Positions 34,486 to 42,488 are shown, numbered from the stretch's first letter. The stretch is 64,000 nucleotides of DNA from Castellaniella sp040276065 (GCF_040276065.1 NZ_JBELOI010000010.1:99250-163249); one strand, 5' to 3'. Notes: generated from the letters alone by a model not told the origin. Program-made: numbers and translations.

Positions 34486-35517
34486 TTATGGGTTGTACTT
34501 GTGAACGTACGACAGGCCTTCCTTGATCAGGGGATCTTTGTCCGCCTGGGCCTCGAACTCGAGACGGGTCTTGTCCGCCGCGTGGAGCCACAGCTTGCGC
34601 TCGGCCTCGTTCGGCTGATAGACGGTGACCTTGTATTTGCCCGGGGCCTCGGCCACGGACTTGTCGGAACGCGCCTGCAAGCCGTTACGCACATGCTCGG
34701 CGACCTTTTTCATGCCGGCCTCGACGATCCCGCGATCCTTGGAGTCGAGCTTTTCCAGCATTTTCTGATTGTAGATCACGTGCATCAGCACCCAGGTCAG
34801 GTCCGTATTGGTGACGTACTTGATCATCTCGAGGTCGCGGCGCTCGTCCATGACGTTGAACGCATTCGTCATGCCGTCGACGATGCCGCGCGACAATGCC
34901 TCGTAGACCTGGTCATTGGTCATGTTCACGGGATTGGCGCCGATGCTGCTGAACATCTCGGCCTCGGCGGCCACGCTGCGGATGCGCATGCCCTTGACGT
35001 CGTCGGGCACCTTGACCTGCTTGTTCGTCATCCCCAGGACCCGGGGCAGGCACATCGAAACGCCCGCGACCCTGATGTTGGGCATTTTCTGACGCTCGAG
35101 CGCCTTGCTGTACAGATCGTTCAAACCATTTTCATAGGTATTGACGATGGCCTCGCAGGTGCCCGCCGTCCAGACGGGGACGGTCTCGATGTTGAACAGC
35201 GGGATGGTCTTGGACATGTAGGGCATGTACCAGATCGCCATGAAGGCGGTCCCCTCGTCCACCGCGGTCCCCATTTCCTTGGTCGGCACGAGCGTGGAGC
35301 TGGGGAACACCTTGAAGGACACGCGGCCTTCGGTTTCCTTTTCGATGTTGTTCAAGGCGTCGCGGGCCAGCTCGACGATCGGGTTGCCGGCGGGCTGATA
35401 GAAGGCGGCATTGAATACGGTCTTACTGTGCGCGGGCATGGTGACCAGCGAGGACGCCGCCACCAGCGCCAAGCCCGACCAGAACGTCCGCGGAACCACT
35501 TTACCTAGAGTAATCAT
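34486..35517 (-). CDS. dctP: TRAP transporter substrate-binding protein (DctP family)
   Basis: 343 residues. The ATG at 35517, with AGGAGAC before it, gives a normal signal peptide (KVVPRTFWSGLALVAASSLV ... HSKT). GMRIRSVAAEAEMF near residue 155 carries the carboxylate-binding Arg. It is the first gene of an operon of ten genes running down to ubiX, so its ligand should be the substrate of that pathway. Two internal cysteines (AGTCEAI and SMCLPRV) could form a disulfide. The promoter region holds an 18-bp palindrome. Confidence 0.9.
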   Translation of the reverse strand: MITLGKVVPRTFWSGLALVAASSLVTMPAHSKTVFNAAFYQPAGNPIVELARDALNNIEKETEGRVSFKVFPSSTLVPTKEMGTAVDEGTAFMAIWYMPYMSKTIPLFNIETVPVWTAGTCEAIVNTYENGLNDLYSKALERQKMPNIRVAGVSMCLPRVLGMTNKQVKVPDDVKGMRIRSVAAEAEMFSSIGANPVNMTNDQVYEALSRGIVDGMTNAFNVMDERRDLEMIKYVTNTDLTWVLMHVIYNQKMLEKLDSKDRGIVEAGMKKVAEHVRNGLQARSDKSVAEAPGKYKVTVYQPNEAERKLWLHAADKTRLEFEAQADKDPLIKEGLSYVHKYNP

Positions 35518-35603
35518 GTCTGTCTCCTGGGTACTTTGTTTATGACAACAGAACAATCGTGGCGATGGCACTTCACATCTGCCAGAATTATCCGTAAACT
35601 TTA

Positions 35604-35621
35604 TACTACAAAATTGTAGTA
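35604..35621. promoter_or_regulatory. 18-bp operator palindrome in the divergent promoter of the UbiD/Lva-like locus
   Basis: TACTACAAAATTGTAGTA: perfect 8-bp arms around a 2-bp centre. It lies 87 bp before the dctP start on one side and 27 bp before the DUF169 start on the other. The inner TTGTA/TACAA half-sites match those of FCD-GntR operators. No regulator gene is part of either arm, so a GntR from elsewhere (for example 40816-41589 or 20192-20902) may act here. Confidence 0.72.
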
Positions 35622-35647
35622 CAAATCAAGACATTGAGGCCTAGACC

Positions 35648-36460
35648 ATGACAGACAAAAAACCCGGCGTCGTCCCCGTCGAAACCCGGACGCTGGCCGA
35701 GCTTGCCAGCGAGCTGGAAGGGATGCTCAAGCTCAAAGTGCCCCCCATCGGCATGAAACTGCTCGAGTCCGTCGAGGACATGGAGGCCATCCCGCGCGTG
35801 CGGCGACCCAAGAGCATCCACACCATGGACCAGATCGTGGCGCAGGCCACCCGCCTGGGATGGACGGTCGGCATCACGGCCGACGACCTCATCGGCGATC
35901 AATGCCGCTTCGTGGTCGGCCTGGGCAAGGATGACCCGGCCTGGCACACCGGCGAGCACATGAAGGGCGTGTGGTTCGAAACCGTCGAGGACGCCACCCG
36001 CCACCAGTCGGCGATGCACCGCGTCCCGCTCGGGACCTACCGGGCGCTGGTCGCCGCCCCCTTGCGCAAGTGGTCGGGCAAGCCCGAGGACACGCTGGGC
36101 ACGCCGGACATCGCCCTGTTCTACGCGACCCCGGGCGCGATGATCTATTTCATCAACGGACTGCAATGGCGCAACTACCGCAACTTTGAATGGGGCGTCG
36201 TGGGCGAATCGTCGTGCGCGGATTCCTGGGGCCGGGCGCTCAAGACCCGCGAGCCCAGCCTGTCCATCCCCTGTTTCGCGGAACGGCGCTACGGCGGGGT
36301 GCTCGATGAGGAAATGCTGATGGCGCTCACGACCGAGGATATCGCCAAGGCCCTGAATGGAATGCATGCGCTGTCCATGAACGGCCTGCGCTATCCGTTC
36401 GCCAACTACGGTATCCAGATGGACGTCCGGGCGGGCATGGCGGCCAGCTACAAAAGCTGA
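35648..36460 (+). CDS. DUF169 family protein
   Basis: 270 residues, no signal peptide. The pattern LELKVPPIGMKLL-like start (LKLKVPPIGMKLLESVE), the middle block MHRVPLGTYRALVAAPLRKW, and ESSCADSW followed by PSLSIPCFAERRYGG fit DUF169 (COG2043). That family is uncharacterised and frequent in anaerobes and in decarboxylase neighbourhoods. Cysteines occur at QCRF, SSCAD and IPCFA. It heads the plus-strand arm of the divergent locus and is followed by a terminator-like hairpin, so it may be made in excess over the enzymes behind it. A superficial acetoacetate-decarboxylase likeness was not supported. Confidence 0.72.
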   Translation: MTDKKPGVVPVETRTLAELASELEGMLKLKVPPIGMKLLESVEDMEAIPRVRRPKSIHTMDQIVAQATRLGWTVGITADDLIGDQCRFVVGLGKDDPAWHTGEHMKGVWFETVEDATRHQSAMHRVPLGTYRALVAAPLRKWSGKPEDTLGTPDIALFYATPGAMIYFINGLQWRNYRNFEWGVVGESSCADSWGRALKTREPSLSIPCFAERRYGGVLDEEMLMALTTEDIAKALNGMHALSMNGLRYPFANYGIQMDVRAGMAASYKS

Positions 36461-36478
36461 GAGACCGCCGGCCCCGCC

Positions 36479-36502
36479 GCCCGCGCCCCGCGCGGGCTTT
36501 TT
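36479..36502 (+). terminator. Terminator/attenuator between DUF169 and acyl-CoA dehydrogenase genes
   Basis: The stem GCCCGCG (36479-36485) / CGCGGGC (36491-36497) has a five-base loop and a run of five T. Only 14 bp remain to the next start, so read-through is needed or the dehydrogenase has its own promoter. Confidence 0.65.
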
Positions 36503-36516
36503 ATAAGGAAGCAAGC

Positions 36517-37707
36517 ATGTTTACTCCCTACCCCTCCGAACGCAGCCGAGACCTGGGCGAGCGCGTCGAGGCCTTTGTCCGCGAGATCGTGATTCCCTAC
36601 GAGAAGGACGAGCGCCGCACCAGCCACGGCCCCGACCACAGCCTCACCACCGAGCTCAGGGGCAAGGCCCGCGCGGCGGGACTGATGACGCCGCACATCC
36701 TGCCGGACGGCTCGCACATGACCCAGCTCGAGACCGCCGCCATCCTCAAGCGCTCGGGCCTGTCGCCCCTGGGGCCCGTGGCCCTGAACACCATGGCGCC
36801 GGACGAGGGCAATATGTACCTGCTGGGCAAGGTGGCCAATGCCGGGCAGAAACGGCGCTTCCTCGAAAAGCTCGTATCCGGCGAGGCCCGCTCCGCGTTC
36901 TTCATGACCGAGCCGGCCGCCGAAGGCGGCGCCGGCTCGGACCCGTCGATGCTGCAAACCACGGCGCATCGAGAGGGCGGCGAATGGGTGATCAACGGCC
37001 GCAAAGCCTTCATCACCGGGGCGCAGGGCGCCGAGGTCGGCATCGTCATGGCCCGCACCGGCACGGGCGACACCGTGCAGGCCACCATGTTCCTGGTGGA
37101 CCTGCCCCACCCCGCGATCCGCATCGAATGCCTGATCGACACCATCGACAACTCGATGCCGGGCGGCCACGCATCGGTTACGATCGACAACCTGCGGGTG
37201 CCCGACGACAGCGTGCTGGGCGAGGTCGATCAGGGCTTTCGCTATGCACAGGTGCGGCTTTCGCCGGCGCGGCTGTCGCACTGCATGCGGTGGTTCGGAT
37301 CGGCCGTCAGGGCCCATGAAATCGCCTGCCGCTATGCGGTGACGCGCCAGGCTTTCGGCAAGGCGCTGATCGACCACGAAGGGGTCGGCTTCATGCTGGC
37401 GGACAACCAGATCGACCTGCAGCAGGCGGCCCTGATGATTGACTGGTGCGCACGGGAGCTGGATACGGGCAGCATGGCCACCACCGAGAGCTCGATGACC
37501 AAGGCGTCCGTCGCCGATGCGCTGTTCCGGGTGGCCGACCGCTGCGTCCAGACCATGGGCGGCATGGGCTTATCCCGAGATTCCATCGTCGAACAGGTTT
37601 TTCGCGAAACCCGGGCCTTCCGCATCTACGACGGCCCGACCGAGGTCCACAAATGGTCCTTGGCGAAAAAGATCAAGCGCGCCGTCCAGGCGGCCGCACA
37701 GCATTGA
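36517..37707 (+). CDS. Acyl-CoA dehydrogenase, ACAD10/11-LvaC-like
   Basis: 396 residues with the complete dehydrogenase fold (FFMTEPAAEGGAGSDPSMLQ, AVTRQAFGKALIDHEGVGFM). Near the C-terminus RIYDGPTEVHKWSLAKK replaces the usual YEGTxxIQ: Asp stands where the catalytic Glu is expected, and GPTEVH is typical of the ACAD10/11 branch. No Glu is present at the isovaleryl position either (SPARLSH). A kinase-type gene follows two genes later, as in levulinate (lva) operons, where the dehydrogenase-like protein eliminates phosphate from a 4-phosphoacyl-CoA. A good SD (AAGGAAG) precedes the ATG. Confidence 0.88.
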   Translation: MFTPYPSERSRDLGERVEAFVREIVIPYEKDERRTSHGPDHSLTTELRGKARAAGLMTPHILPDGSHMTQLETAAILKRSGLSPLGPVALNTMAPDEGNMYLLGKVANAGQKRRFLEKLVSGEARSAFFMTEPAAEGGAGSDPSMLQTTAHREGGEWVINGRKAFITGAQGAEVGIVMARTGTGDTVQATMFLVDLPHPAIRIECLIDTIDNSMPGGHASVTIDNLRVPDDSVLGEVDQGFRYAQVRLSPARLSHCMRWFGSAVRAHEIACRYAVTRQAFGKALIDHEGVGFMLADNQIDLQQAALMIDWCARELDTGSMATTESSMTKASVADALFRVADRCVQTMGGMGLSRDSIVEQVFRETRAFRIYDGPTEVHKWSLAKKIKRAVQAAAQH

Positions 37708-37745
37708 ATACGCCCGCGGATTCGAAGGCGGGCATCGGAGGCGCC

Positions 37746-38513
37746 ATGCAAAGCACATACGACTTAAACGGTAAAACCGCCCTGGTGACGGGCGCCTCGG
37801 GCGGCCTGGGCGCCGAGTTCGCCCGCATGCTGGCCGACAGCGGCGCATCCGTCATCCTCGCGGGCCGGCGCCGCGAGGCCCTGGACGCCGTCGTCCGCGG
37901 CATCCAGGACGCGGGCGGCACCGCACACGCCGTGACCATGGACGTGACCGACGAGGACGGCGTGCGCGCCGGCTTCGAGGCCATCGAGCGCCTGGGCGCC
38001 GTGGCCGACGTGATCGTCTGCAACGCCGGGGTGGCGATCACCCGCGCGGCCCTGGACGTGTCGCCCGAGGACTGGCGCCAGATCATCGGCACCAACCTCA
38101 CCGGCTGCTGGTTCGTTGCGCGCGAGGCCGCCCGGCGCCTGATCGAGGCGAGCAAGCCCGGCGCCATCATCAACATCACCTCGATCCTCGGGCATCGGGT
38201 GTCGGGCGCGGTCATGCCCTACGCCGTGGCCAAGGCGGGGCTCGAGCAGATGACGCGCTGCCTGGCGCTCGAGTGGGCGCGGCACGGCATCCGCGTGAAC
38301 GCGCTCGCCCCCGGGTACGTCAATACGCCGCTGAATGCCGCATTCTTCGAGACGGATCCCGGCAAGGCCCTCCTGCGCAGGGTCCCCATGCGCAGGCTCG
38401 GCCTGGTGCAGGACCTGCGCGCGCCGCTGCTGCTGCTCGCGAGCGACGACAGCGCCTTCATGACAGGCAGCTCTATCGTCGTCGATGGCGGCCATTTGCA
38501 ATCGGCGCTGTGA
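37746..38513 (+). CDS. Short-chain dehydrogenase/reductase (SDR)
   Basis: 255 residues, classical SDR: TGASGGLG cofactor motif near residue 17, CNAGVA near 93, the catalytic Ser in NITSILGH, Tyr-x3-Lys as YAVAKAG near 160, and C-terminal GSSIVVDGGH. The sequence after the second strand (LAGRRREAL) contains arginines that suit NADP(H), which is an inference. In lva clusters an SDR (LvaD) accompanies the kinase and dehydrogenase; here it could reduce a 4-oxo or oxidise a 3-hydroxyacyl-CoA. The stop overlaps the kinase start by one base. Confidence 0.92.
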   Translation: MQSTYDLNGKTALVTGASGGLGAEFARMLADSGASVILAGRRREALDAVVRGIQDAGGTAHAVTMDVTDEDGVRAGFEAIERLGAVADVIVCNAGVAITRAALDVSPEDWRQIIGTNLTGCWFVAREAARRLIEASKPGAIINITSILGHRVSGAVMPYAVAKAGLEQMTRCLALEWARHGIRVNALAPGYVNTPLNAAFFETDPGKALLRRVPMRRLGLVQDLRAPLLLLASDDSAFMTGSSIVVDGGHLQSAL

Positions 38514-40006
38514 TGCAGACCGGAACGGAGGGGACGGTGCCGGATTCGCCGAAACTCGCATACCTGCTGGAATTCATCCAGGCCCAGACCGGCGCCGACG
38601 CCATCGAGGCGCTGGACTTCCAGCAGCTCTCGGGCGGCGCGGTACAGGAAAACCATGGCCTGCACGTGCGCATGGCCGGCGGCTCGATGCCTGGCGAGCA
38701 CCACTGGGTGGTGCGCTGCAATGCGCCCGCCGCGCTGTCCACGAGCCTCGGCCGCTCGCAGGAATTCGAGGTGTTGCAAACGGCGCACCGCGCCGGCGTC
38801 CGCGCCCCCCGCCCCCTGTGGCTGTGCGCCGGCCCCAACCCGCTGGGCGGCGAGTTCTACATCATGGAACGCGCCGCCGGCGACGCCGGGGCGCGCGGGC
38901 TGGTCAAGGACCAGGCGCTCACCGCCGCGCAGCGCCAATCCCTGATGTTCGAACTGGGCCGCAACCTCGCCTTGCTGCACCGCATCGAGTGGTCGACTGA
39001 AACGCTGCCCTTTCTGGCCCGGCCAGAGCCCAACGCCGCCCAACGGCGCCTCGACGAATGCCGGCGGACCTTGCGGCGGCTCGGCGAGTGCCACCCGGCC
39101 ATCGAGCTGGGCCTGTGGCACCTCGGCCGACACATCCCCGAGGACCAGGCGTGCGTCCTGAGCCACGGCGATTTCCGCTCGGGCAACTATCTGGTGAGCC
39201 AGGGCGAGCTGACCGCCATCCTGGACTGGGAGTTCGCCTCGTGGAGCGACCCCTATGAGGACCTGGGCTGGATGTGCGCGGCCTGCTGGCGCTTCGGCCG
39301 TCCCGAGCGCGAGGCGGGCGGCGTGGGCGACAAGGCGGACCTGTTCGCCGGCTACGAGAGCGTCTCGGTCCGGCGCATCGATCCACAACGGGTCGTCTAC
39401 TGGGAACTGATGGCCTGCGTGCGCTGGGCCGCCGTGGCGCTGGAGCAATCGCACCGCCACCGCTCGGGCCAGCAGGAATCGCTGGAACTTGCCTTGACGG
39501 GACGCATCCTGCCGGAAATCCAGCAAGACCTCATGGGCCACCTGCGACTGTTCCTCGCGTCGATCGGCACCACGATTCCCGAGACGGCCCCGGAATCCAT
39601 CCCCACGCCCGCCGCGCGCCCGGCCGGCCCGCCGGCCGATCAGCCCGACGGGGCCGCCCTGCTGCGCACGGCCCGACAGGTGCTGCTGCGCGAGATCCTG
39701 CCGCTCCTGCCATCCAACCGGACGTACGACACCCGCATGATCGCCCATGCCATGGACATCGCCGCGCGTGAACTGGACATCGGCAGCCCCACCCTCGAGG
39801 CGCAGCAACAGGCGATCGACGCGTTCTACCGGGCCTTGGGGTTGACCCCCCCCGACTCCGGCCTGCCCGGCCTCGTCCGCGACATCCGGCAAGGGATCTT
39901 TTCCGATGCGCAACAATCCGCATTGTGCGCCCTCGTCGACACCCTGCTGGGCCTGAAACTCAGGCTGAGCAACCCAAAACGCCTGGGGCGCGCGACGACG
40001 CCATGA
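38513..40006 (+). CDS. Aminoglycoside-phosphotransferase-like kinase fused to DUF6285 (LvaA-LvaB-like)
   Basis: 497 residues. Residues about 20-340 are an APH/choline-kinase-type fold with LSHGDFRSGNYL near 217 (catalytic Asp, Asn) and LDWEFASWSDPYEDLGW near 237 (metal-binding Asp). A Pro/Ala linker (355-380) leads to a DUF6285 domain (RTARQVLLREILPLLP ... AHAMDIAARELD). In Pseudomonas levulinate catabolism the kinase LvaA needs the small protein LvaB; here the two activities appear joined in one chain. The expected reaction is phosphorylation of a 4-hydroxyacyl-CoA, followed by removal of phosphate by the acyl-CoA dehydrogenase-like partner. Identification of LvaB with DUF6285 is from memory. 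Confidence 0.82.
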   Translation: MQTGTEGTVPDSPKLAYLLEFIQAQTGADAIEALDFQQLSGGAVQENHGLHVRMAGGSMPGEHHWVVRCNAPAALSTSLGRSQEFEVLQTAHRAGVRAPRPLWLCAGPNPLGGEFYIMERAAGDAGARGLVKDQALTAAQRQSLMFELGRNLALLHRIEWSTETLPFLARPEPNAAQRRLDECRRTLRRLGECHPAIELGLWHLGRHIPEDQACVLSHGDFRSGNYLVSQGELTAILDWEFASWSDPYEDLGWMCAACWRFGRPEREAGGVGDKADLFAGYESVSVRRIDPQRVVYWELMACVRWAAVALEQSHRHRSGQQESLELALTGRILPEIQQDLMGHLRLFLASIGTTIPETAPESIPTPAARPAGPPADQPDGAALLRTARQVLLREILPLLPSNRTYDTRMIAHAMDIAARELDIGSPTLEAQQQAIDAFYRALGLTPPDSGLPGLVRDIRQGIFSDAQQSALCALVDTLLGLKLRLSNPKRLGRATTP

Positions 40007-40010
40007 CGAA

Positions 40011-40026
40011 CCCGCCTGAGGGCGGG
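40011..40026. terminator. GC-rich hairpin between convergent operons
   Basis: CCCGCC (40011-40016) and GGCGGG (40021-40026) form a short stem between the kinase gene and the opposing racemase gene. No T-run follows on either strand. Confidence 0.3.
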
Positions 40027-40076
40027 GCCGCCCCGGACCACGGGCCGGCCCCGCGCACAGCCGTCGAGCCCACCGA

Positions 40077-40814
40077 TCAGGCGGTCGCGGGCGGCCGCAG
40101 CAGCTCGGCCAGCTCCGGGCCCAGGCCCTCGTAGGCGATCGGCGGTGCCTCGGGCCTCGCCGCCACCGCGCCAGCCAGCCGCCGCGCCTCGGCCATCGCC
40201 GCCTCGAGCGGGTCGATCAGGCGGGCGGGCGTGGACAGGCGCGGCCCGAATCCCGCCAGGGCGGATCCGCCCAGGATCACGGCGCCGGCCCCCGCCGCCA
40301 CCGCCGCATCGACAGCCTCTTGCAAGACACCGGCAAAGCGGCCGGGATCGCGGGTGACATCCAGGCCCGTCGTCTGGATGGCGAACACACCCCGCAGCAG
40401 CCCCGCATGCGGCGTCGCGCGCACGCGCTCCTCGAGCATCGGCACCCAGGCGGGTCCGGCGGTGACGATCCCGAAGGGGCCCGCAACGCGGGCCGCCTCG
40501 GCGACGGCCGACTCCAACAGGCCGATCACCGGGACCGCGGCAAGCTCGCGCAGCGCCTCCAGCCCGGGATCGCCGAAGCAGGCGATCACGACGGCGTCGG
40601 CGCGCCCGGCATGGGCGGCGATGTGGCGCGCGTAGGTATCCAGGACCGCATGGGCGGCGATCGCATAGGAGGCGCGCGACGCCACGACCGCGCCGCCGAA
40701 TCGGGCGGTGGCGGGCACCAGCGCGATACCGTCCCCGCTGTGCCGGCCGGCCTCGCGGACGATGTGCGCGGTCATGTCGGCCGAGGTGTTCGGGTTCAGC
40801 AGCAGGACGTCCAT
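40077..40814 (-). CDS. Hydantoin/allantoin racemase-like protein (Asp/Glu racemase superfamily)
   Basis: 245 residues. LLLNPNTSADMT at the N-terminus is the hallmark of the hydantoin/allantoin racemase branch. ACFGDPGLEALREL holds the first catalytic Cys. The second Cys position reads VILGGSALAGFG, where Gly-Gly-Ser replaces the usual Gly-Cys. This loss of one catalytic cysteine means racemase activity should not be taken for granted. The ATG at 40814 lies two bases after the gntR stop. With a PuuE-like gene and a GntR gene it forms the same trio as hpxA, hpxB and hpxS. Confidence 0.8.
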   Translation of the reverse strand: MDVLLLNPNTSADMTAHIVREAGRHSGDGIALVPATARFGGAVVASRASYAIAAHAVLDTYARHIAAHAGRADAVVIACFGDPGLEALRELAAVPVIGLLESAVAEAARVAGPFGIVTAGPAWVPMLEERVRATPHAGLLRGVFAIQTTGLDVTRDPGRFAGVLQEAVDAAVAAGAGAVILGGSALAGFGPRLSTPARLIDPLEAAMAEARRLAGAVAARPEAPPIAYEGLGPELAELLRPPATA

Positions 40815-40815
40815 G

Positions 40816-41589
40816 TCAGGCGGGCTCCCGCGCGCCCAGGCTCGAGGGCTCATGGCCGCCGCGCGCAGCGGCATCCGCGCCCCGCCCTCCCGTCCGGGCG
40901 ACATAGGCGTCGATGGCCGCCTTCAGCGCGGGCAACAAGTCGGCCTTGCCGTGCGGCACGGCGCGCGGATGCAGCCGCGTCTCGATCAAGGCGAGGTGCA
41001 CCATCATGGCATGCGCCGCCGCCGCCGGATTGCGGCCCTCCAGGGCGACGAGAATTTCCTCGTGCTCCTCGACCGCGCACTCCGACGCATTGCTGTCCTC
41101 AAAGAGCGCGACCAGCATGGAGGTGCGGGCGACGAGCTCCTGCATGGTGCGCATCACGAATTCGTTCCCCGCCATGCGCGCCAGCAGGGTGTGGAACTCG
41201 CCGGACAGGCGCACCGAATCGGCGCGGCTATTGTGCTGGTGCGCCTGCCGCTCGCTGGTGAAATGAGCGCGCAGCAGGGTTTTCTGCTCGTCGTTCAGGC
41301 ATTCGGCCAGCCGCCAGGCGATGCCGCCCTCGACGATCCGCCGCGCCTCGTAGATCTCGCGCGCATCCTCGATGCTGGGATTGACGACATAGGCCCCGCG
41401 ATTGGGAAAAGTCTCGATCAGGCGCTCGTGGCCCAGGCGCAGCAGCACCTTGCGGATCCGCTCGCGCGTCACGCCGAACACCGCCGCCAGCCGCTGCTCG
41501 CCGAGCTTGGCGCCGGCCATCAGCCGCCCGGACAGCAGGGCCTCGGAAAGAATGGCGTAGATTTCCTGATCGTCGAACCGTCCCATCAT
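40816..41589 (-). CDS. GntR family transcriptional regulator, FCD subfamily (HpxS-like context)
   Basis: 257 residues: winged helix near residues 10-72 (LMAGAKLGEQRLAAVFGVTR then ERIRKVLLRLG) and an FCD domain with the helix EFHTLLARMAGN. The last 20 residues are a disordered Gly/Ala tail. The gene is embedded in the operon between the PuuE-like gene and the racemase gene rather than divergent, so the regulator is made together with the transporter. Its likely operators are the dyads before the dctP of this operon (45371-45394), and possibly 35604-35621. It is closely similar in layout to the protein at 5235-5948. Confidence 0.92.
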   Translation of the reverse strand: MMGRFDDQEIYAILSEALLSGRLMAGAKLGEQRLAAVFGVTRERIRKVLLRLGHERLIETFPNRGAYVVNPSIEDAREIYEARRIVEGGIAWRLAECLNDEQKTLLRAHFTSERQAHQHNSRADSVRLSGEFHTLLARMAGNEFVMRTMQELVARTSMLVALFEDSNASECAVEEHEEILVALEGRNPAAAAHAMMVHLALIETRLHPRAVPHGKADLLPALKAAIDAYVARTGGRGADAAARGGHEPSSLGAREPA

Positions 41590-41601
41590 CGGCCTGTCAC
41601 C

Positions 41602-42477
41602 CTAGGAGGCGTTGTCGATCCAGTGCCGCGCGATCTGCTCGCGCGTCGCGATCCATGCGCCCTTGTGCCCCGCAAGGTGCTGGAATATGCGTTCGAGGGC
41701 GCCCATGCGCGCCGGCCTGCCGATCATCCGCAGGTGCAGCCCGATCGACAGCATGCGGGGAAAGCGATCGCCCTCGCGCGCCAGCCAGTCGAATCCGTCG
41801 CAGACGTACGTCGCGAATGAGGCGCCTGTATCGAAACGATTGGTGTGCTGGAACTGCATGTCGTTGGTGTCGAATGAATACGGCAAGACCAGATGTCGCG
41901 CGCCATCCACGTCCACGAAGTACGGCGTGTCGTCATTATAGGCATCGCTATCGTAGAGGAAACCCTGCTCGCGCAACAGCGAGCGGGTGTTCTCGGTGCG
42001 CACCGAGCGTGTGTGCCAGCCCACCGGCGCCTTGCCGACCGCCGCGCGGATGGCCTCGACGGTGGCGGCGATCGCCCGGCGTTCTGCATCGAGGGGCATG
42101 CCGGCGTGCGTTTCCCAGCGAAAACCGTGGGCCGAGATCTCATGCCCGCGGCGGGCCGCATCCCGCACCAGCCAGGGCGAGCGCTCGACCGCGCGACCAC
42201 AGGCGCTGACGGTCATGGGCACGCCGTACTGCTCGGCCAGGTCCACGATCCGCCAGTACGCGACCCGCGTGCCATACTCGAAATGCGTGTCGATACAAGG
42301 GTCCAGCACCGTTTGCTGGTCGATGACCTCGTAGACGGACTCATTGAACGCATCCCCGTCGGCGATGCTGAATTCCGCCCCCTCTTCGAAGTTCAGCACG
42401 AACGAGACAGCAACCCGCGCGCCCCCCGGCCAAGCCACCGCCGGCGGCTGGTTTCCATAACCCACCAAATCACGCAT
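41602..42477 (-). CDS. PuuE/HpxB-type allantoinase-like polysaccharide deacetylase family protein
   Basis: 291 residues. MRDLVGYGNQPPAVAWPGGA then VSFVLNFEEGAEFSIADGD is the PuuE opening (in which NFEEG/NYEEG replaces the sugar-deacetylase DD motif). ARRGHEISAHGFRWETH, APVGWHTRSVRTEN and YNDDTPYFVDVDG follow as in the family. Characterised members hydrolyse allantoin without a metal. The frame continues upstream into the permease gene, but ATG 42477 gives the conserved start, with GAGG upstream. The dctPQM genes precede it, so the imported compound may be a hydantoin- or ureide-like ring. Confidence 0.85.
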   Translation of the reverse strand: MRDLVGYGNQPPAVAWPGGARVAVSFVLNFEEGAEFSIADGDAFNESVYEVIDQQTVLDPCIDTHFEYGTRVAYWRIVDLAEQYGVPMTVSACGRAVERSPWLVRDAARRGHEISAHGFRWETHAGMPLDAERRAIAATVEAIRAAVGKAPVGWHTRSVRTENTRSLLREQGFLYDSDAYNDDTPYFVDVDGARHLVLPYSFDTNDMQFQHTNRFDTGASFATYVCDGFDWLAREGDRFPRMLSIGLHLRMIGRPARMGALERIFQHLAGHKGAWIATREQIARHWIDNAS

Positions 42478-42488
42478 ATTGTTTATCC

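Noticed and set aside
35648..36460. Acetoacetate decarboxylase-like enzyme
   Set aside because: The first impression came from context; the active-site Lys region of that family is not seen and DUF169 blocks fit better.
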